Source of the DNA: Eleusine coracana subsp. coracana
Taxonomy: Eukaryota > Streptophyta > Magnoliopsida > Poales > Poaceae
Reading direction: 5' to 3'
Assembly: GCA_032690845.1 (NCBI GenBank)
Contig: CM064424.1
Span: forward strand, 39,817,511 to 39,881,510
Length of the DNA stretch: 64,000 nt
In this document: positions 1 through 12,654 of the stretch, piece by piece
Layout of the letters: each line of letters starts with the position of its first letter
Numbering within the stretch: the first letter of the stretch is position 1
The notes under the pieces: generated by a model
What the model was told of the DNA's origin: nothing
Database searches by the model: none
The model's input: only the letters and a program-made list of their open reading frames with translations
Program-made: the position numbers and the translations under genes

Positions 1-3000
1 AGTCTCTGCTCTCTTGTTCTGACAGTTGCAGCTGGGTTATGAAGTTCTGAAGTACCAAGAGCTCCTGGTGGGCAATTACCGACAATGGGAGATGAAAGTT
101 TGCACTTAGATTTTCAGCTAGAAGGAACCTTTGGACTGTTATATTTTTGTTTTGAGCAAAGGTGTATAGATGGGGGAATTTTTCCTGCATGAGGACTCCA
201 TTCCAAACATCACTCCAGAAGAGCACGGTGGTTCCATCTCCAACTGTGCATGCGGCCACTCCCCTGAAAATATCACAAAGTTTGAGAATGTCTCGCCACT
301 AGAAGGATCCTTTTGCTTTCGTTGATTGTGGTAGGTTGCCATTTGTGTAGTAGGTGTTCCAGATCATTTTGACCCAGGGGACATCCTTTTTGTTGAAGAA
401 CTTGTCCAGATGCTTCAGTTGAAGAGCCATGTTTTGGGCTTTGAGATTGATCACCACCAGACCTCCTTTTCTCTTAGGTCTGGTACATTTGTGCCAAGCT
501 ATTAGAGGCTTGCTCTTACCATTACTTTCTGAATTCCTCCACATGCAGTGTCTACGTGCCCTGTCAAAGTAATCCAACACAGCCACTGGAACTTGCACAG
601 TGCACATAGCATAGGTGGGCAGAGAAGACAGGACAGAGTTGACTAGTTGTAGTTTGCTAGCTTATGTTAACATGTTGGAGATTGAGGTGAGTCTTCGCTC
701 AGTTTTGTTCATGATTGGGCCATAATGTTCCACCCTTGGCTTGGTGGAACCCATCAACAGGCCAAGGTAAGTGAAGGGCATGCTTCCCACTTGGCAACCA
801 AAGAGTTTTGCTAGGTGATCAGCTTTTTCTGCTTCCATGTTGAGGGGCACCAAACATGATTTTGTATAATTAACTCTAAGTCCTGTTGATTGAGAGAAGC
901 TCTCTAGTAGGCCTTTCAGACACCACAAATCTCTTTGGGAAGCCCTCATGACTAATATTGTGTCGTCTGCGTATTGAATGATAGGAAATCCAGCTTCATC
1001 TCTTGGAGGGGGTGGCATTTGAATCAGGCCTCTTTCATGGGCTTTGTTGATGATGCACTGGAGCAGTTCTGCAGCTAGGAAAAATAGAAGGGGAGATAGT
1101 GGGTCGCCTTGGCGGACACCCCTTTTCTAGTGAAGTTGTTTGCCTGGCACCCCATTCAGAAGGACTAAGGTGGATGCAGTTGCCATAATTCACTTTGTCC
1201 AATGCAACCATTTGTCATGAAAGCCCATTTCTTATAGCATTAGCAAGATTGTGTTATGTTCAATTGTGTCGAATGCTTTTGCAAAGTCTAACTTGAGAAT
1301 GATTATTTCTTGTTTTGTTTGTTGACAGTGATGAATGTATTCAAATGCCCATGCAAGACAATCTTGTATAGTCCTGGTTTTGATAAATCCATATTGGTTT
1401 TTGTGCACTAAGGGTATGATTGCTGCTTGGAGCCTGTTGCCCATAAGCTTGGTGATAATCTTTATGATGGAACTTATGAGTGAGATAGGCCTGAAATCAT
1501 TGACTATGAAAGGGTTGTTGACTTTGGGCACTAGGGTGATGAAGGAACTATTCAGGGCTGAGAGGTCAATTGATCCTTCAAAGAATCCGAAGCAGAGATT
1601 GTAGACATCTTCCTTTATGATATTCCAACACTTTTTGATGAAGTAGCCATTGAACCCATCCGGGCCGGGCGCCTTATCTGATGGTAGTTGCTTGACCACT
1701 TCATCAATGTCTTCTTTGGTGAAGGGCTGCACGAGGTGTTGGAGATCTTGCATTTGTAGTAGTTCCTGTAGGTTGAATAGCATTTTCGGGTCAGAGCTTT
1801 ATCCAATTCTGTCTTTGTATTATTCCCAAAGTAGATTTGCTTTTTCCTGGTGCGTGGTAATTGTTCTGCCATCTTCAGTGTCCAAGCTTGTGATGGTGTT
1901 GATGCGGTATCTTTCTGTGGCCGCTGCATGAAAGAAGTGAGTGCCTTCATCCCCAAATTTTGTCCATCTAATTGTATACCGTTTACGCCAGTATTCTTTC
2001 TTGCATTGGAGCAGCTTTAAGATATGTTGTTTTAAGATCTTGCGAAAGTTGCTCTCCTGCATGTGTAGGGGTCTGTTGTCCTCCAATGTATCCAGGGAGA
2101 GGAGGACCATGTCACACTCCTTGATTGTGTTGTTTAAATTAGAAAGGTATTTGCCCCCATTTCTTTAAGACCCTTCGGAGCAACTTGAATTTGGCGGCCA
2201 GCAATGTAGCTGGGTTAGTGGCCATTACAGTTGAGTTCCAGACTTGTTGAACCAGCTCCATGAAACCTGGTTGGTCGACCCAGTAGTTTTCAAAGCGAAA
2301 GATCTAAGATTTTGGGATAGAGGTCCCAATTTGAACCATACATGGGATGTGATCAGATGTAGGTCTGGAGAGGGGAAGCATGAGCATATTTGGGTACTCC
2401 AGAATCTAGTTCGTCGAGGTGAAACACCAGTCTAGTTGTTGAAGTAGTGGATCTTGTTGCATGTTGCTCCATGTATAGCTTCTTCCTTTCAGTAATATTT
2501 CTTGCAGTCCCGTGTTGCTGATGATGTCATTAAATAGGATGATGTCGCTCATGTTGGCACCATCTTTGTTCCTATCTTGCACTGATCGATAAAGATTAAA
2601 ATCTCCAATTACCATCCAGTTTTCTGCGTCCGGGATGTTCAAGTTATTCAGCCAATTTGCGAAGTCTTGCTTCTCTGCTCCATGGCAAGGGCCATAGACG
2701 ACAATTAGTATCCAGAGGTCACCATTGTGAGTAGATTTGAATTGCGAATTTAAGGATTTGTTGTACCGTTCCTGTGAAAACTGCGCTGTTCCAGCCCACC
2801 AAAATTCCTCCCGAGGCACCAGTTGATGGAGAGTATGCAAATTTAGGGAAGCATTTTGGTGCTAGTTTTTTGATGTAGGCCATGTCAAAGATTTGGCATT
2901 TTGTTTCCTGCAAGCAGAAAATGGCACAAGCACTCTCATCTATCTTGCTTCTGACTGCATTGCATTTATCAGCGTCATTGATGCCACGTATGTTCCAGTT

Positions 3001-3063
3001 TAGAACCGTCCATTGCTTATTGTTTCTGTTATCCATGAAACCAGTTTGGAGAAATTCTGGCAC
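1..3063 (-). pseudogene. LINE ORF2: endonuclease and reverse transcriptase, frameshifted
   Basis: The intact form would nick target DNA and copy the element RNA at the nick. The endonuclease part shows NWNIRG near the start, QETK, and GDFN about 130 residues later, as in APE-type LINE endonucleases. The RT part shows DKAPGPDGFNGYFIK, DFRPISL, KLDFAKAFD and the catalytic YADD box (about 970). A C-terminal segment (342-139) looks like the zinc-binding RT-associated domain. The reading frame changes near 2840-2720, near 2400-2110, near 1950-1780, between 1230 and 1018, and again before 607, so no full protein can be made. The start at 3063 is the first Met before the endonuclease core. The family call is firm. 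Confidence 0.88.
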
Positions 3064-3387
3064 CCTTTGGTCATCAAAGATGACCAGGCAACAACAACAA
3101 GTAACCTAGGCAGCAGGCCAAGGAGAGGGTCCACACATTTTGTAGTACTGCGAGTTAAGCATAGGAAGCTAGATTTGAAACCACAGCTGAGCAGCCTCCG
3201 GCTGAGAGAATGCATTCTAACCACAGCTGAACTATGTCTCCAACTAGTCTGCCTAGAAGTACCAAAAGCATACAACCAACATCCACTGTCAACAAGTACT
3301 GCTCTAAGGAGCCACAACACATCCAAGGGAGAGGTTCCAATATTACAGGGCTTTAGCACAGGGCATTCCCTGGTGAGAGTTTTATGA

Positions 3388-6300
3388 CTAATGTTTTGAT
3401 CCATGGGCAACCAGTTCGTGTTGCTGTCGGCTGCCCTCAGCTTCTAGGGTCCTAGCAGCGAGGAGCAGCTCCACGGACACCTCCGAAGGATGAAGTCTGC
3501 ACCTTGCTGTTGCAACCATCTGCAACTCAGCAATAGAGATTTCAGGATATGTGGAGTCTTGTGCTTTGTTGATTTCAGCAAGATCAGGGAAAGTGATGTC
3601 TGAGATTAGATTGGGAAGCAAGATCATACCAGCGGCATCCCTTCTAGTAGAGCGCTTGCAGTCCGCCTTGGTGCTGCTCCTGGTGTTGGGGCCAAAAAGG
3701 TGCTTCGCCTTGCTTCTGGTTAGTGGGTCAGGCGTCATTCCCATGAGCTTAGCTTTGAAACCCTTGTTAGTTGACCCCTTCCTGGGGCTTCTTCTCAGGT
3801 GTTCCTCTGAGACTGGGGTCTCCAGCTTACTTTTACTGCTTGACCTTGCAGGAGAGAAGGGTTCAAGTGCAGAGAAGATTTTAGATTTGTTGTTATCCCT
3901 GGCAACTCTGTCACATTTAAGTTTGATGGTTCTACGTTTGTAGACTTTAGTGATGAGTTGTCCATTACTGGTGTACACTACCTCCCGTGCTTGAATTGTC
4001 TGTTGTACTTGGCTGTTGCTACCCTCTATCTGCAGGTAGTTGTGAGATGGGAGCCTATTCTGCTGACCGGTGATGATCCCAGGGAGCTGGAATGTAGTGT
4101 TCAACCCACTCACTGAGAGGGAGAGTTGGATCACAGGGCCCATAGTTGTCTACCCAGGACTGTAATGCAGCTGCACCATATTTGAGTTGAGCAGCCTCTG
4201 AAGATTGTTGATAAGGATGTTAGCCAGGTTGGGGTGCTGAGCTTGCTGGAGGGGGTGCTGCTGGACAGAAGTTAGCTGCATGGTCTGTATCTCACTGTGT
4301 TGTTTCAGTGGTTGACCCTATTGGGTGTTGTTTTGGATCAGGGGACTCAATTGGGCTGGCTGCACCGGCAATCCAGCTAATGGTTCCTCTTGAACACTCG
4401 GTGATTGCTCCACCTCGACTTCAGTTATGCGAGCAATGCCTGGAGCAAAGTGTTGATGGTAGTTGTGTTCTCCTTGAGTCACTGAACCCGCATTTGAAGC
4501 TTGGTCTGGCTGGGGTCAATCTGCATATTCTGATTAGGTGGTTCCATGTGCTGCACAAACTGATCTGCAAACTGTTCCACCATGGCTTGTTCTCCAGGAA
4601 CGATCGGGCCATGGAAGGGGTGAGGGTTTCCGTTGTGCACCGGGGGGTCCTCTTCATCACCCGGAGCCCCACCAAGCAATTCAGAATTGAACATGTAGAC
4701 CGGGATCGTCTAGGATCGGCCCTCACCATCAAGTTCCCATCCCATTTTGATCACAACACTCCTAGGTACTTTTAGTGGGTCCTCAATGATGCACTTCAGC
4801 AAGAGGCGGGCGAGGCTAAGAGGCGGGCGAGGCTAGGATCCTCAGAGTTCCAGTGGAAGGCTTGGGCAAACGGGGCAACAACTTGCTTGATGATGGCATT
4901 TTCCTTGAGATCTAACAGATAACCAAGCAGCATAATCCAACTCTTCCTAGTGTAGACCACCCTACGATGATTCATTGGTGCCTCATCATGACGGACAAAG
5001 CGGAACTCATGACCATTGATAACATGGGGGCCCATGACCACCAAAGTATCCCTCTGACAAGCATCACGAAGCTGAAAGATCCCAATCCTATGCGGGTGTG
5101 AAGAGCAGTGCCTAACTTTCTTGCGTACCTCAATCTCAATATAATCATGGATCTGATGCATGAACTGCACCTTCTATGCCGCTGTGAGATGTTCCTCTGT
5201 GATGGCGATGGCGCAGTCTTCATGCCTCCTCTGGATGCCGCCGGAGATGTTGACGGTCGCTCTTGCCTCCCGTAGCAGCCCACCATCCTCCAGGAGCATC
5301 CAAGACGGGATGAAGCGTGTGGGGTTTATGGCAAAGTTCGCCATTATTCCCACCTCAAAGGCGGTTTGTTTGGGATGGTTGTTGTCAGGTTGATGGGCAG
5401 GAGGCAGTGCGTCGTTTTGGTTTGATGAGTGGGACAAGAAAGGAGAGTAATGATTCAGGGTAGGGGTGGGTGAGGCTGAAACCGTGAGGGACGAAGGGGT
5501 AAATGTAGAGCAGGCCACAGTCACATCCTCCTGGCGTGCACATGGCTCAAGGAGCACGTCCCCGACGTGTCTTCCAGACATGGGCTTGGGAGTCCATTTG
5601 ATGCCCCGACCTGACCGCCATTTAGTGCATTCTCTCTTTTTGTGTCCATAGTTATAGCAGCACCAGCATCTCAGCTGTCCATTACACTCTCTGACCAGGT
5701 GGCCCGGTGCAAGGCATCTGTAGCACAAACGATCTTTCACAGCAGGATTTTGGGCAGGAACAGTTGTGGCCTGTGCAGTCTGACTTGGTGGACTTTGAGA
5801 TGAATTCAAGCTCTCCTTGAGACGCGTGAAGGCTGTACTAGCTGAGACTTGTTCTTAGCGCTGATCTTGAGCTTTTGAAATTGAACCGAATTTCTGAGAG
5901 GATGAAGCTTTGTTGACATCACAGATGAATCCTCCGAGCTTGATGGTTGGGTTGAGCTCTGGTGGAGTCGACTTCTTGATGGGCGAGGCTTGAACAAGCT
6001 TTGAATCAAAGAACACTCTTTTCCCACTTTTGTTGCGATCTTTACGTCGAGTGACCAAAGTCCAGCTATCATCTTCCTCCTGCTCCCAGTGTTTGCTCTC
6101 AAACCCCCAACGATCTCCACCCTCTCTCCGGAGGTGGAAATATACATCAAAATGTTCCATGATTATGCGTTTGAGCGCACAAACCATAAAACCAACTTGC
6201 TTATTAGCAACTGAGAAACGAAAATGCCTATCCTGGAGATAGGTGACATGAAATCCAGTGGGTGTACCCCCCAAGCAAGCATGGAGCGCGAGGCTGACTG

Positions 6301-6517
6301 AGGATTCAGTGAGCCGAAAGGTGTAGCGACGGAAAACCGCGAGCAAATGAAAAGCACCAGTCAAAGACGAGGAGGGATGGTGAACGGAGGATCTGAACCT
6401 GGAAAGTACTTCTGCTTGAAACTCTTTGCCTTGCTGGAAGTTCCAGCCATTAACCAGCTCTGCAAGCTGGTGGTCCTCCTCCAGCTCGAGGAGGTTACCA
6501 GGGCCAACCTTGGCCAT
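3388..6517 (-). pseudogene. LINE ORF1: gag-like RNA-binding protein, frameshifted
   Basis: ORF1 proteins of grass L1 elements coat the element RNA. The N-terminal block (6517-5855) has the long conserved alpha/beta region typical of rice LINE ORF1, including SLALHACLGGTPTGFHVT. After a frame change the next block (5809-5174) carries two zinc knuckles, CYRCLAPGHLVREC and CWCCYNYGHKKREC. Further blocks follow at 5170-4796, 4732-4421 and 4143-3388. The last is basic and Ser-rich and ends at 3388, just before ORF2. I chose the Met at 6517 because the conserved block starts there. One break is explained by a perfect 17-bp duplication at 4801-4834. The family call is good, and the exact ORF1 end is less sure. 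Confidence 0.8.
4801..4834. repeat. 17-bp perfect tandem duplication in LINE ORF1
   Basis: The unit AAGAGGCGGGCGAGGCT occurs twice with no spacer. Since 17 is not a multiple of three, it shifts the ORF1 frame, and translation on the minus strand changes frame just here. Confidence 0.95.
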
Positions 6518-6545
6518 GGCAGTTGCCTGGAGGGACGACTTCAGA

Positions 6546-6834
6546 GGGAATTCGGTACAAAAAAAATATCGGTGGTCACCGATAAACATGATATTTCAGA
6601 AATATCGGCAATTTCAGCGAACAAAATAAATTATTTTTCAAAAAATTTTGCATGATTTAAGAAGAAATAGTCTTTAATCTCTAAACTATCATAGTTACAT
6701 ATATAATAGAAGTAGTTTTCGTTGAATAAACATAGTCAATAATAAAATTTCAGTGATAAAAAATATATCGGACCACACCGATAAATATGATATATCCGAT
6801 ATTTCGGTGAAATTTTGCCGAAATTTTTTTCCTA
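6546..6834 (+). repeat. About 285-bp AT-rich repeat, copy 1 (MITE-like)
   Basis: This segment contains ATATCGG...CACCGATAAACATGATATTTC and ends in AAATTTTTTTCCTA. It is clearly related over its whole length, in the same orientation, to 59991-60264. Shared stretches include CACCGATAAACATGATATTT and AAACTATCATAGTT. The ends are loosely inverted (GGAA...TTCC). A TA target duplication is possible for copy 2 but is not visible here, where the left end abuts the LINE. The superfamily is not certain. Confidence 0.7.
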
Positions 6835-8433
6835 GGAGTAGAGCGCTCATTTCGCCGTCCTAGATACCCACGACAGCGCCGGCGACGAGGGGGAAGGACA
6901 GCCGCATCCTGTCTTTGTTTCTCACACAGAGCAAGCAAACCCAGATGCCCCACGGCCAGTTACTGGATCTGATGACCCAGTTGCAAAGATTCCTTCTCCG
7001 GCAGATTTAGGGAGATGCCCGAGGGAAGCCAGCTGCCAGCCGGACCGGCGGTGGACGGCGTTGGTCAGGCGGGGCGGAGAGTACGTCCGGTGGAGAGCGG
7101 TCGGCGGAGTCGGGGCGAGGGCGGGATGCTAAGTATTACTTGTCTATTAGGGAAAGTGGAGTTTGTAACGTCCAGCGCTATTCTAGAACTTGCCTTGCTC
7201 TTGTAAGGGCTGTGTTCATCTTGTTACCCTCAGGAAGTTTTAATGTATCATCACAAACAAACAAGATCACAACATCGTACCAAGTTTTATGCAATTTATC
7301 CAAAGAATTAACTTCCAGATTAATCTTTTTGTGGCTTCCAAATTTAGTAGCCAACAGAATTCTTGCAGAATCAACCTAACTGCTACAGAGATAAATTACA
7401 GCGACATTGAGCTTTCCATCTACATTTTCCAAACCTGAAACAGAACAAAGCAATTGAAGAAAGCATTACACATGTACACATGTATAGCCTTGTATGACAT
7501 TAGCATAACAAATATATAGAGTTTTATATTACTTCAAACCAAGCACTAATTTTGTCATGGTGGACCAAGTTGTTGGGCATGAAATTTGGCATGAGACTTT
7601 ATTTGTATTATGCAGGAATGCAGGTTGTGAGGTTGATGTGCTACATGGCGTGAGGTAGCTTCAGTTTGATGCTGATGGAAGATTGAAGCAGCTAGATGGA
7701 AAAGTTGCTGCACCATACAGACAATTTATGTACTAAATTTACATGTGTACTGCCAGCATACCTGTGAACAAAGAAGACTAGAGCGGCCAAATAGGCCATT
7801 CAGTTCAGTTAGTGCTGCCCTTTAGCTATGAAAGGAAAAGGAGAGAAAGAATAAAGAAAGCAGAATTCACCCTAACATCTTCTAACGCTACCTCGGTGGC
7901 AGGCTAATCGGCCACTACATCAGCGCCCTCCAATCTCTATTATATGATTACCTATCTGTTTCTTCTAATCCACCTCCAGTCACCAGGCCTCTGGAAAAAT
8001 GACCGGAGCTGCCATGGATCCAATTTAAGTGAATGTTGTGACTATCCTTGACAATTACGTTGTAAGGTCATACTGACCATTTAATTCTTATTAATGAAAA
8101 AGACAAGTTTGTTATAAGGGGGAAAGAGCATGAATCCTTGACGATTGCGTTGTGAGGGGAAAGATCATGAGTTCAAACATAGGTCCCATCATATCGGTTA
8201 GTAGTTTTGTTTCTTAAAGATCAGCTTGTTCTGCTATTCTAATTAGGAGTTCAATCACTGACTCCACTCATTCCTAAAATCCACCACCAGTCACCAGGCT
8301 AGTGACATATTTATAATGAAGAGAAACATCTTTCCTATCATTTCTTTTTCATCTCCGGTAAAAGTTAACATGTGTGTGATTAAAAAAACAAAAACATCTT
8401 TTAGAGAACAAAAGGAAAGGGAAATGAACATAC
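6835..8433. other. Intergenic or intron-like DNA, no gene recognised
   Basis: A GC-rich stretch (about 6840-7110) is followed by ordinary AT-rich DNA. Two weak direct repeats are visible. Around 8042-8070 and 8131-8158 the text reads ATCCTTGAC(A/G)ATT(A/G)CGTTGT. Around 7970 and 8284 a CAGTCACCAGGC motif recurs. The C-terminal helicase motifs expected downstream of the gene at 8434-10554 are not found here. Confidence 0.5.
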
Positions 8434-10554
8434 CTGCAGAGAGCTTCTTAAGCAAGATGACAGCAGCAGCATTCTCAACAAAGGCTCTTGGCTTTGCTCT
8501 CAACTTGTCCTCTGACATGATGTCAATAAAAGCATAAGGAACCAATTTCTTGTTGTACTCATGTGACTTGATAGTACAACCATCCTCAACTTTACTCTTA
8601 TAGAAATGTTCAAGGACAAACTTGCTTATTTCAGGGTCCATCGTGTATTGCTTGGTGAGTACATTATTCTCAGAAGGTAAATTAATCAGGCGCTCAAAAA
8701 GACTGGAAGCAGAACCAGTTTTTTGACAAACCTAGTAATTTGTAAGTGAAAAAACATTCAGCAGTGAAAACATTGTATTGACTCAAACTAGCATAAATGA
8801 TAGAAGTGAAAATGTAAGATCGGAGAAATATAGTAATGCAACACAAATGGTAAAGCTATCACAAAATGTAAAATTTAGACATCTCTTTACTTAGGTTGCT
8901 AATATTATTTGGCTGCTAACCTATGCTACAAGATATACCTATGCTACTAGATATACCTCACTTTTCACTGTTGGCTGCAGATGAAGATGATCCCCCAATA
9001 GAAGGACACGCCTCTGTACAATTGATAGTGGAACCTGGAGGTGAGTTTCCATTATTTGTGCAGCATCATCTACTAGTAAAGTGTCAAATAAAGACGTCTT
9101 CAGTTCAAGTAGACGAGAGGAATTGGAAGGAGTACAAATGATGATCTGTGAGCTTTTAATACAGAAATCCTCCAATGCATTTCTATATGAGAACTTAGGC
9201 AACACAACTGATTTGATAAGAGTTTTTCCTAATTGAAGAATGTTCATCCTCGTTTCATTTAATGATTCTGTACACTTTGCATCCTCTGAAACGAAACCGA
9301 CTGAAGGGAACCCAAATGCTTTTTGCACACTCGAGCTGGTAATATTGTGATTGAATATTTGAAGCTCAAAATCAGATAACTCTTTTAACAACTTGTTGAT
9401 GTTCTCAACAATAGCATTAGATAAGTAATTTTCTGAAAATATCCTGATCAAATCCTTTGAACACTCTGTAAATTCTGATACGAGCTCACAAATTTTGCTT
9501 CTGAAAGATTCCAAGGAGAAGACAATCAGGTTATTTTTCGTGCACATACGGTCCTCATGCTCACAGTTTTCTTGGCAGTAAGGCTCCAGTTGCAGCACAA
9601 AATCTAATTCTTTCAACCAGCTCATCCAAAAATACAAGCAGCAATAGAGCTCCTGAGCTCTGATGGTTGCTCTCACATAGCAAGAGATGGAGATCTGTAA
9701 ATGAACAACATTTATGCATGACTATAATTAAAAAAAACAGTAATTTTGCATAACTCGGCACTAGTAGACTATAAATTTCACAGTAATTCTTTGTACCAGA
9801 ACTAAATTTCAGGTTTAGGCAGTCTGTTTGTTGCGAGAAATCGTTAAGAAAGTCAGGCGCTGTTCCTTCAAATTCATGTACTTCCGACATGAAACAAGCA
9901 AAGCAACATCTGTCATACATATATGATATTATATGGCCAATAGACAACAAGCACGTGAGCACTAACCTTGTGCCTGTAAAGATCTGCATTAGATATGTCT
10001 CCAACCTTCCATTTCAGAACAGCTTCAAGCAGAAAGTTTCCATTTTTCCAGGCTTCCAGGACTTGGTCGCCATTGCAGTCTCGAGGAGCCCCTCTTCCTG
10101 CACTGCCAATAGCGAAAGAGCCTTCTTTCTCCCCTGCAATCTCCACTGCGCGCAGCTGTCCATCGATGACGTCAGAATCGTCGTGGCCTTCCGCCGCCGC
10201 CGTAAATGCCGCTCGTGGCAGTCCAGCGCCACCTTCAAAGACAAGGTGGCCATCCTCCTGGCTCGCCGTCGCCACTGCACGTGGCCGTCCATCGTCTTCT
10301 TCGGTAGCGTCCCCTCCTCCGCAGGTACCGCTGGCGCCCTGCAAGTGGCCGTCCGCCTCCGCCGGAGGCTGTCCGGCGGCGCTTCTTCCCTCATCGCCGC
10401 CGCTTTTAGCGCGGAGTTCGATTCCCCCCTCAGCCGTCACTGGCTGCTCAGCGCGCCGCCGCCGATTGCGTCCCATCCGCCCTTCTTTTGCTGCTTTGCT
10501 TAGGAGGTTCTTGGCTTTCTTACTGGCTTCTCGGCGAACTCCGAACTTGAGCAT
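8434..10554 (-). pseudogene. SEN1/UPF1-like superfamily 1 RNA helicase, truncated
   Basis: Intact members unwind RNA or RNA-DNA hybrids in the nucleus. Three exons can be placed with good splice sites. Exon A (10554-9967) ends in a family-like segment, KWKVGDISNADLYRHK, before a GTTAGT donor. A later exon (9694-8957) holds motif II as LLVDDAAQ and motif III as LLLGDHLHLQP, then stops at KSE before GTATAT. The next exon (8731-8434) starts in the same phase (VCQKTGSASSLFERL), has the family block MDPEISKF, and ends at a GTATGT donor. I could not find the exon that should carry the Walker A loop, nor motifs V and VI downstream. The region 9900-9700 gives only poor matches. Motif II has Asp-Asp in place of the usual Asp-Glu. 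The gene is therefore probably non-functional. The N-terminal 150 residues of exon A are low-complexity and may not be coding. Confidence 0.65.
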
Positions 10555-10811
10555 GCGTGTGTGTGTTCTTGTCTTGCTGCTGCAGTGCTGCTTCTTGCAG
10601 AGTCGCAGTCGGGCTTGGGCTTGAACACCAAGTCTGGGCCTTTCTTGGCGTCTGTTTGCTCCACTCCACGACCTCGGCCCTATATCTAGAGAAATCTGAT
10701 TGCTTTTTTATTTAATAGTACCAATTAGGTTACAAATATATATTATTGGGCCTTTCAGCGTTTTTTCTTAGGAATTATCATGGACTTACAAATATATATA
10801 GATACTAACTA

Positions 10812-11044
10812 CTCTCCGTTTCAAAATTGTTGTCGCTATTGACTTTTTTCATGAATTTTAACCAATGATCTTATTCAAAAAAATTATCTAAAACATATAA
10901 AATTATTGATTATATTATAAGTTTATCTTATAATAAAACTAATCATGAAAAAATATATAATAATTTTTAAAATATTTTAAATAAAACAAACGGCCAAAGC
11001 TAATAAAAAAGTTAATGACGACAACAATTTTGGAACAGAGGGAA
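10812..11044. mobile_element. Stowaway-type MITE
   Basis: A 233-bp element flanked by TA on both sides. The termini are inverted: the left reads GTTTCAAAATTGTTGTCG, and the reverse complement of the right end reads GTTCCAAAATTGTTGTCG. The interior is AT-rich and non-coding. TA targets and this size fit Tc1/mariner-derived MITEs. Confidence 0.8.
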
Positions 11045-11136
11045 TATGTGCTTGCACAATGTAGCTGGCATTCACTATATATTAATATATATTATTCATA
11101 CAAATATGTTTAACTTATTAACCAACTAATTTAATA

Positions 11137-11245
11137 CTCCCTTATTATAAAATTGTTATCGTTATTGACTTTTTTTTCATTAATTTTAACTATTTATCTT
11201 ATTTAAAATATTTATTTAAATATAAAATATTATAAGTTATATTTA
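11137..11245. mobile_element. Partial second copy of the same MITE family
   Basis: The text ACTCCCTTATTATAAAATTG followed by TTATCGTTATTGACTTTTTT matches the left end and interior of the element at 10812. The matching right end is missing, so this is a decayed or truncated copy. Confidence 0.5.
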
Positions 11246-11405
11246 AATTTTATAGTACTAGTATACTAATATCATATTTAATATTGCCAAACATCTTCCG
11301 GCGATTTCTTCAAACACCTTACACGTTTAATATAATACGTAGTAGTATACTAATATAAATCTAAGGATTTTATTGTGAATTAACCTGCCAATCAAATCTT
11401 ATGTA

Positions 11406-11636
11406 CTCTCTCCGTTCATATTTAGATGTCGTTTTAAAGTTGGACACGAGAAATAAGGAGAAGTAAAAAGATAGGTGCATTTGAAAACGAGAAGGAGAAA
11501 GATAGAGTTAGAGATGTAGTAAAAAAAGAGAATATTGTATTAGGAAGAGAGAAAGATATATTAAAAAACAAGAATGACATATAGTTGTAAAAAAGTTGGA
11601 AATCTTAAAATGACATATAACTATAAACAAAGGAAG
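11406..11636. mobile_element. Stowaway-type MITE, second family
   Basis: A 231-bp element with TA on each side. The left end reads CTCTCCGTTCATATTTAGAT then GTCGTTTTA. The reverse complement of the right end reads CTTCCTTTGTTTATAGTTAT then ATGTCATTTTA. It is AG-rich inside and non-coding. Confidence 0.8.
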
Positions 11637-12043
11637 TATATGTATAATCATGTCACTAGCTAGCTACGAATAGGCCTGTGAAGAATCCTGCTCAATGTGA
11701 TTCTCGCTTCCGTGAAATCGAGAGCAAATCCTAGTGCAAGAGTAGACTCCCTGATGTTGCTGCTTGCTTGTGCAGCCCATCTACTGCCAGAGCAATGAAT
11801 TTGACTTGACCACCGATTTAGACATTCTCCTTTCTGGCTGCTGGGAGGAGGAGCAGCCCAGCAAGGAAGCCATTCGTCCCTACCGATCTCTGCAGCAAGG
11901 AAGCAAGGATATGGACATATGGTTAATGAAACTTGTGACAAATCAAAGGCTGGCGCGAGCGGCGAGGCGTGTCCATGATCCATGTGACCCTGCCATCAGG
12001 AATTATGGTGGGGCCCGGCATGAAGCTGAAACCCGATTGAAAC

Positions 12044-12654
12044 TAGGATATGTTTGGTTGAATGTCAAGGTGGGATATAATAGAGTCATTCAAGATGTTA
12101 TAGACAAGTTCATCCACCCTGATGCTGGGTTGAATGAATGGGTCATCCATGATTTTTGTTTGGTCGGAGGGACGAGGATGAGAGGGATAAGAATCAATCT
12201 TAATTAGATATTATAATTTATTATTATTAATAATATTATTATTATCAACTAACACATATTAATATTATATCAATATAATAATCACTAATCAATAAAAAAT
12301 ATACTAATCAACATTAATTATTCTTAAATTAATTCACAAATTATCCATTAATTAATATATTAGCATTTATAAATACTAATTATTTAATTATATATCTTAA
12401 TTATTAATACAATCTACTTAAATGTCACTAATCTTCTACTAATAAACGTGATCAAGAAAGATGGATGGTTTCATCCCACCAATTTTGAGAGATGGATTTG
12501 GCTTCATCCCACCAATTTTGAGGAATGGATTTTTCCAGCATATTGAGAAATATTCTCTGATGACTCTATCCCTGCTTCACTCTCAACCAAACACCTGTAA
12601 GAGAGGGATGATCCTATCCCGTCCCTCTTTGTCCCTCTAACCAAACACACCCTA
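12044..12654. mobile_element. MITE with TAGGGTGTGTTTGGTT-type inverted ends
   Basis: The left end is TAGGATATGTTTGGTTG. The reverse complement of the right end is TAGGGTGTGTTTGGTTAG. The 611-bp interior is AT-rich and contains a near-tandem repeat of CATCCCACCAATTTTGAG (about 12474-12524). TAGGG-type ends suggest hAT, but I cannot read a clear 8-bp target duplication, so the superfamily is open. Confidence 0.65.

Larger units (their letters stand above)
1..6545 (-). mobile_element. L1-type LINE retrotransposon, broken, 3' end outside window
   Basis: This is a non-LTR retrotransposon read right to left. A nucleic-acid-binding ORF1 begins at 6517. It is followed by ORF2, with an endonuclease (about 3063-2406) and a reverse transcriptase (about 1960-300), and then a zinc-binding RT C-terminal region near 340-139. 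The order ORF1, EN, RT is that of plant L1 elements. No LTRs are present. Several frame changes and stops show it is dead. The 5' end lies close to 6545, where a separate repeat begins. The 3' end and poly(A) lie beyond position 1, so no target duplication can be tested. The boundary is good to a few tens of bases on the right and unknown on the left. Confidence 0.9.

Noticed and set aside
11764..12207. 147-codon open frame on the plus strand
   Set aside because: Its last 50-odd codons lie inside the MITE at 12044-12654, and the rest has no recognisable motif or splice support.
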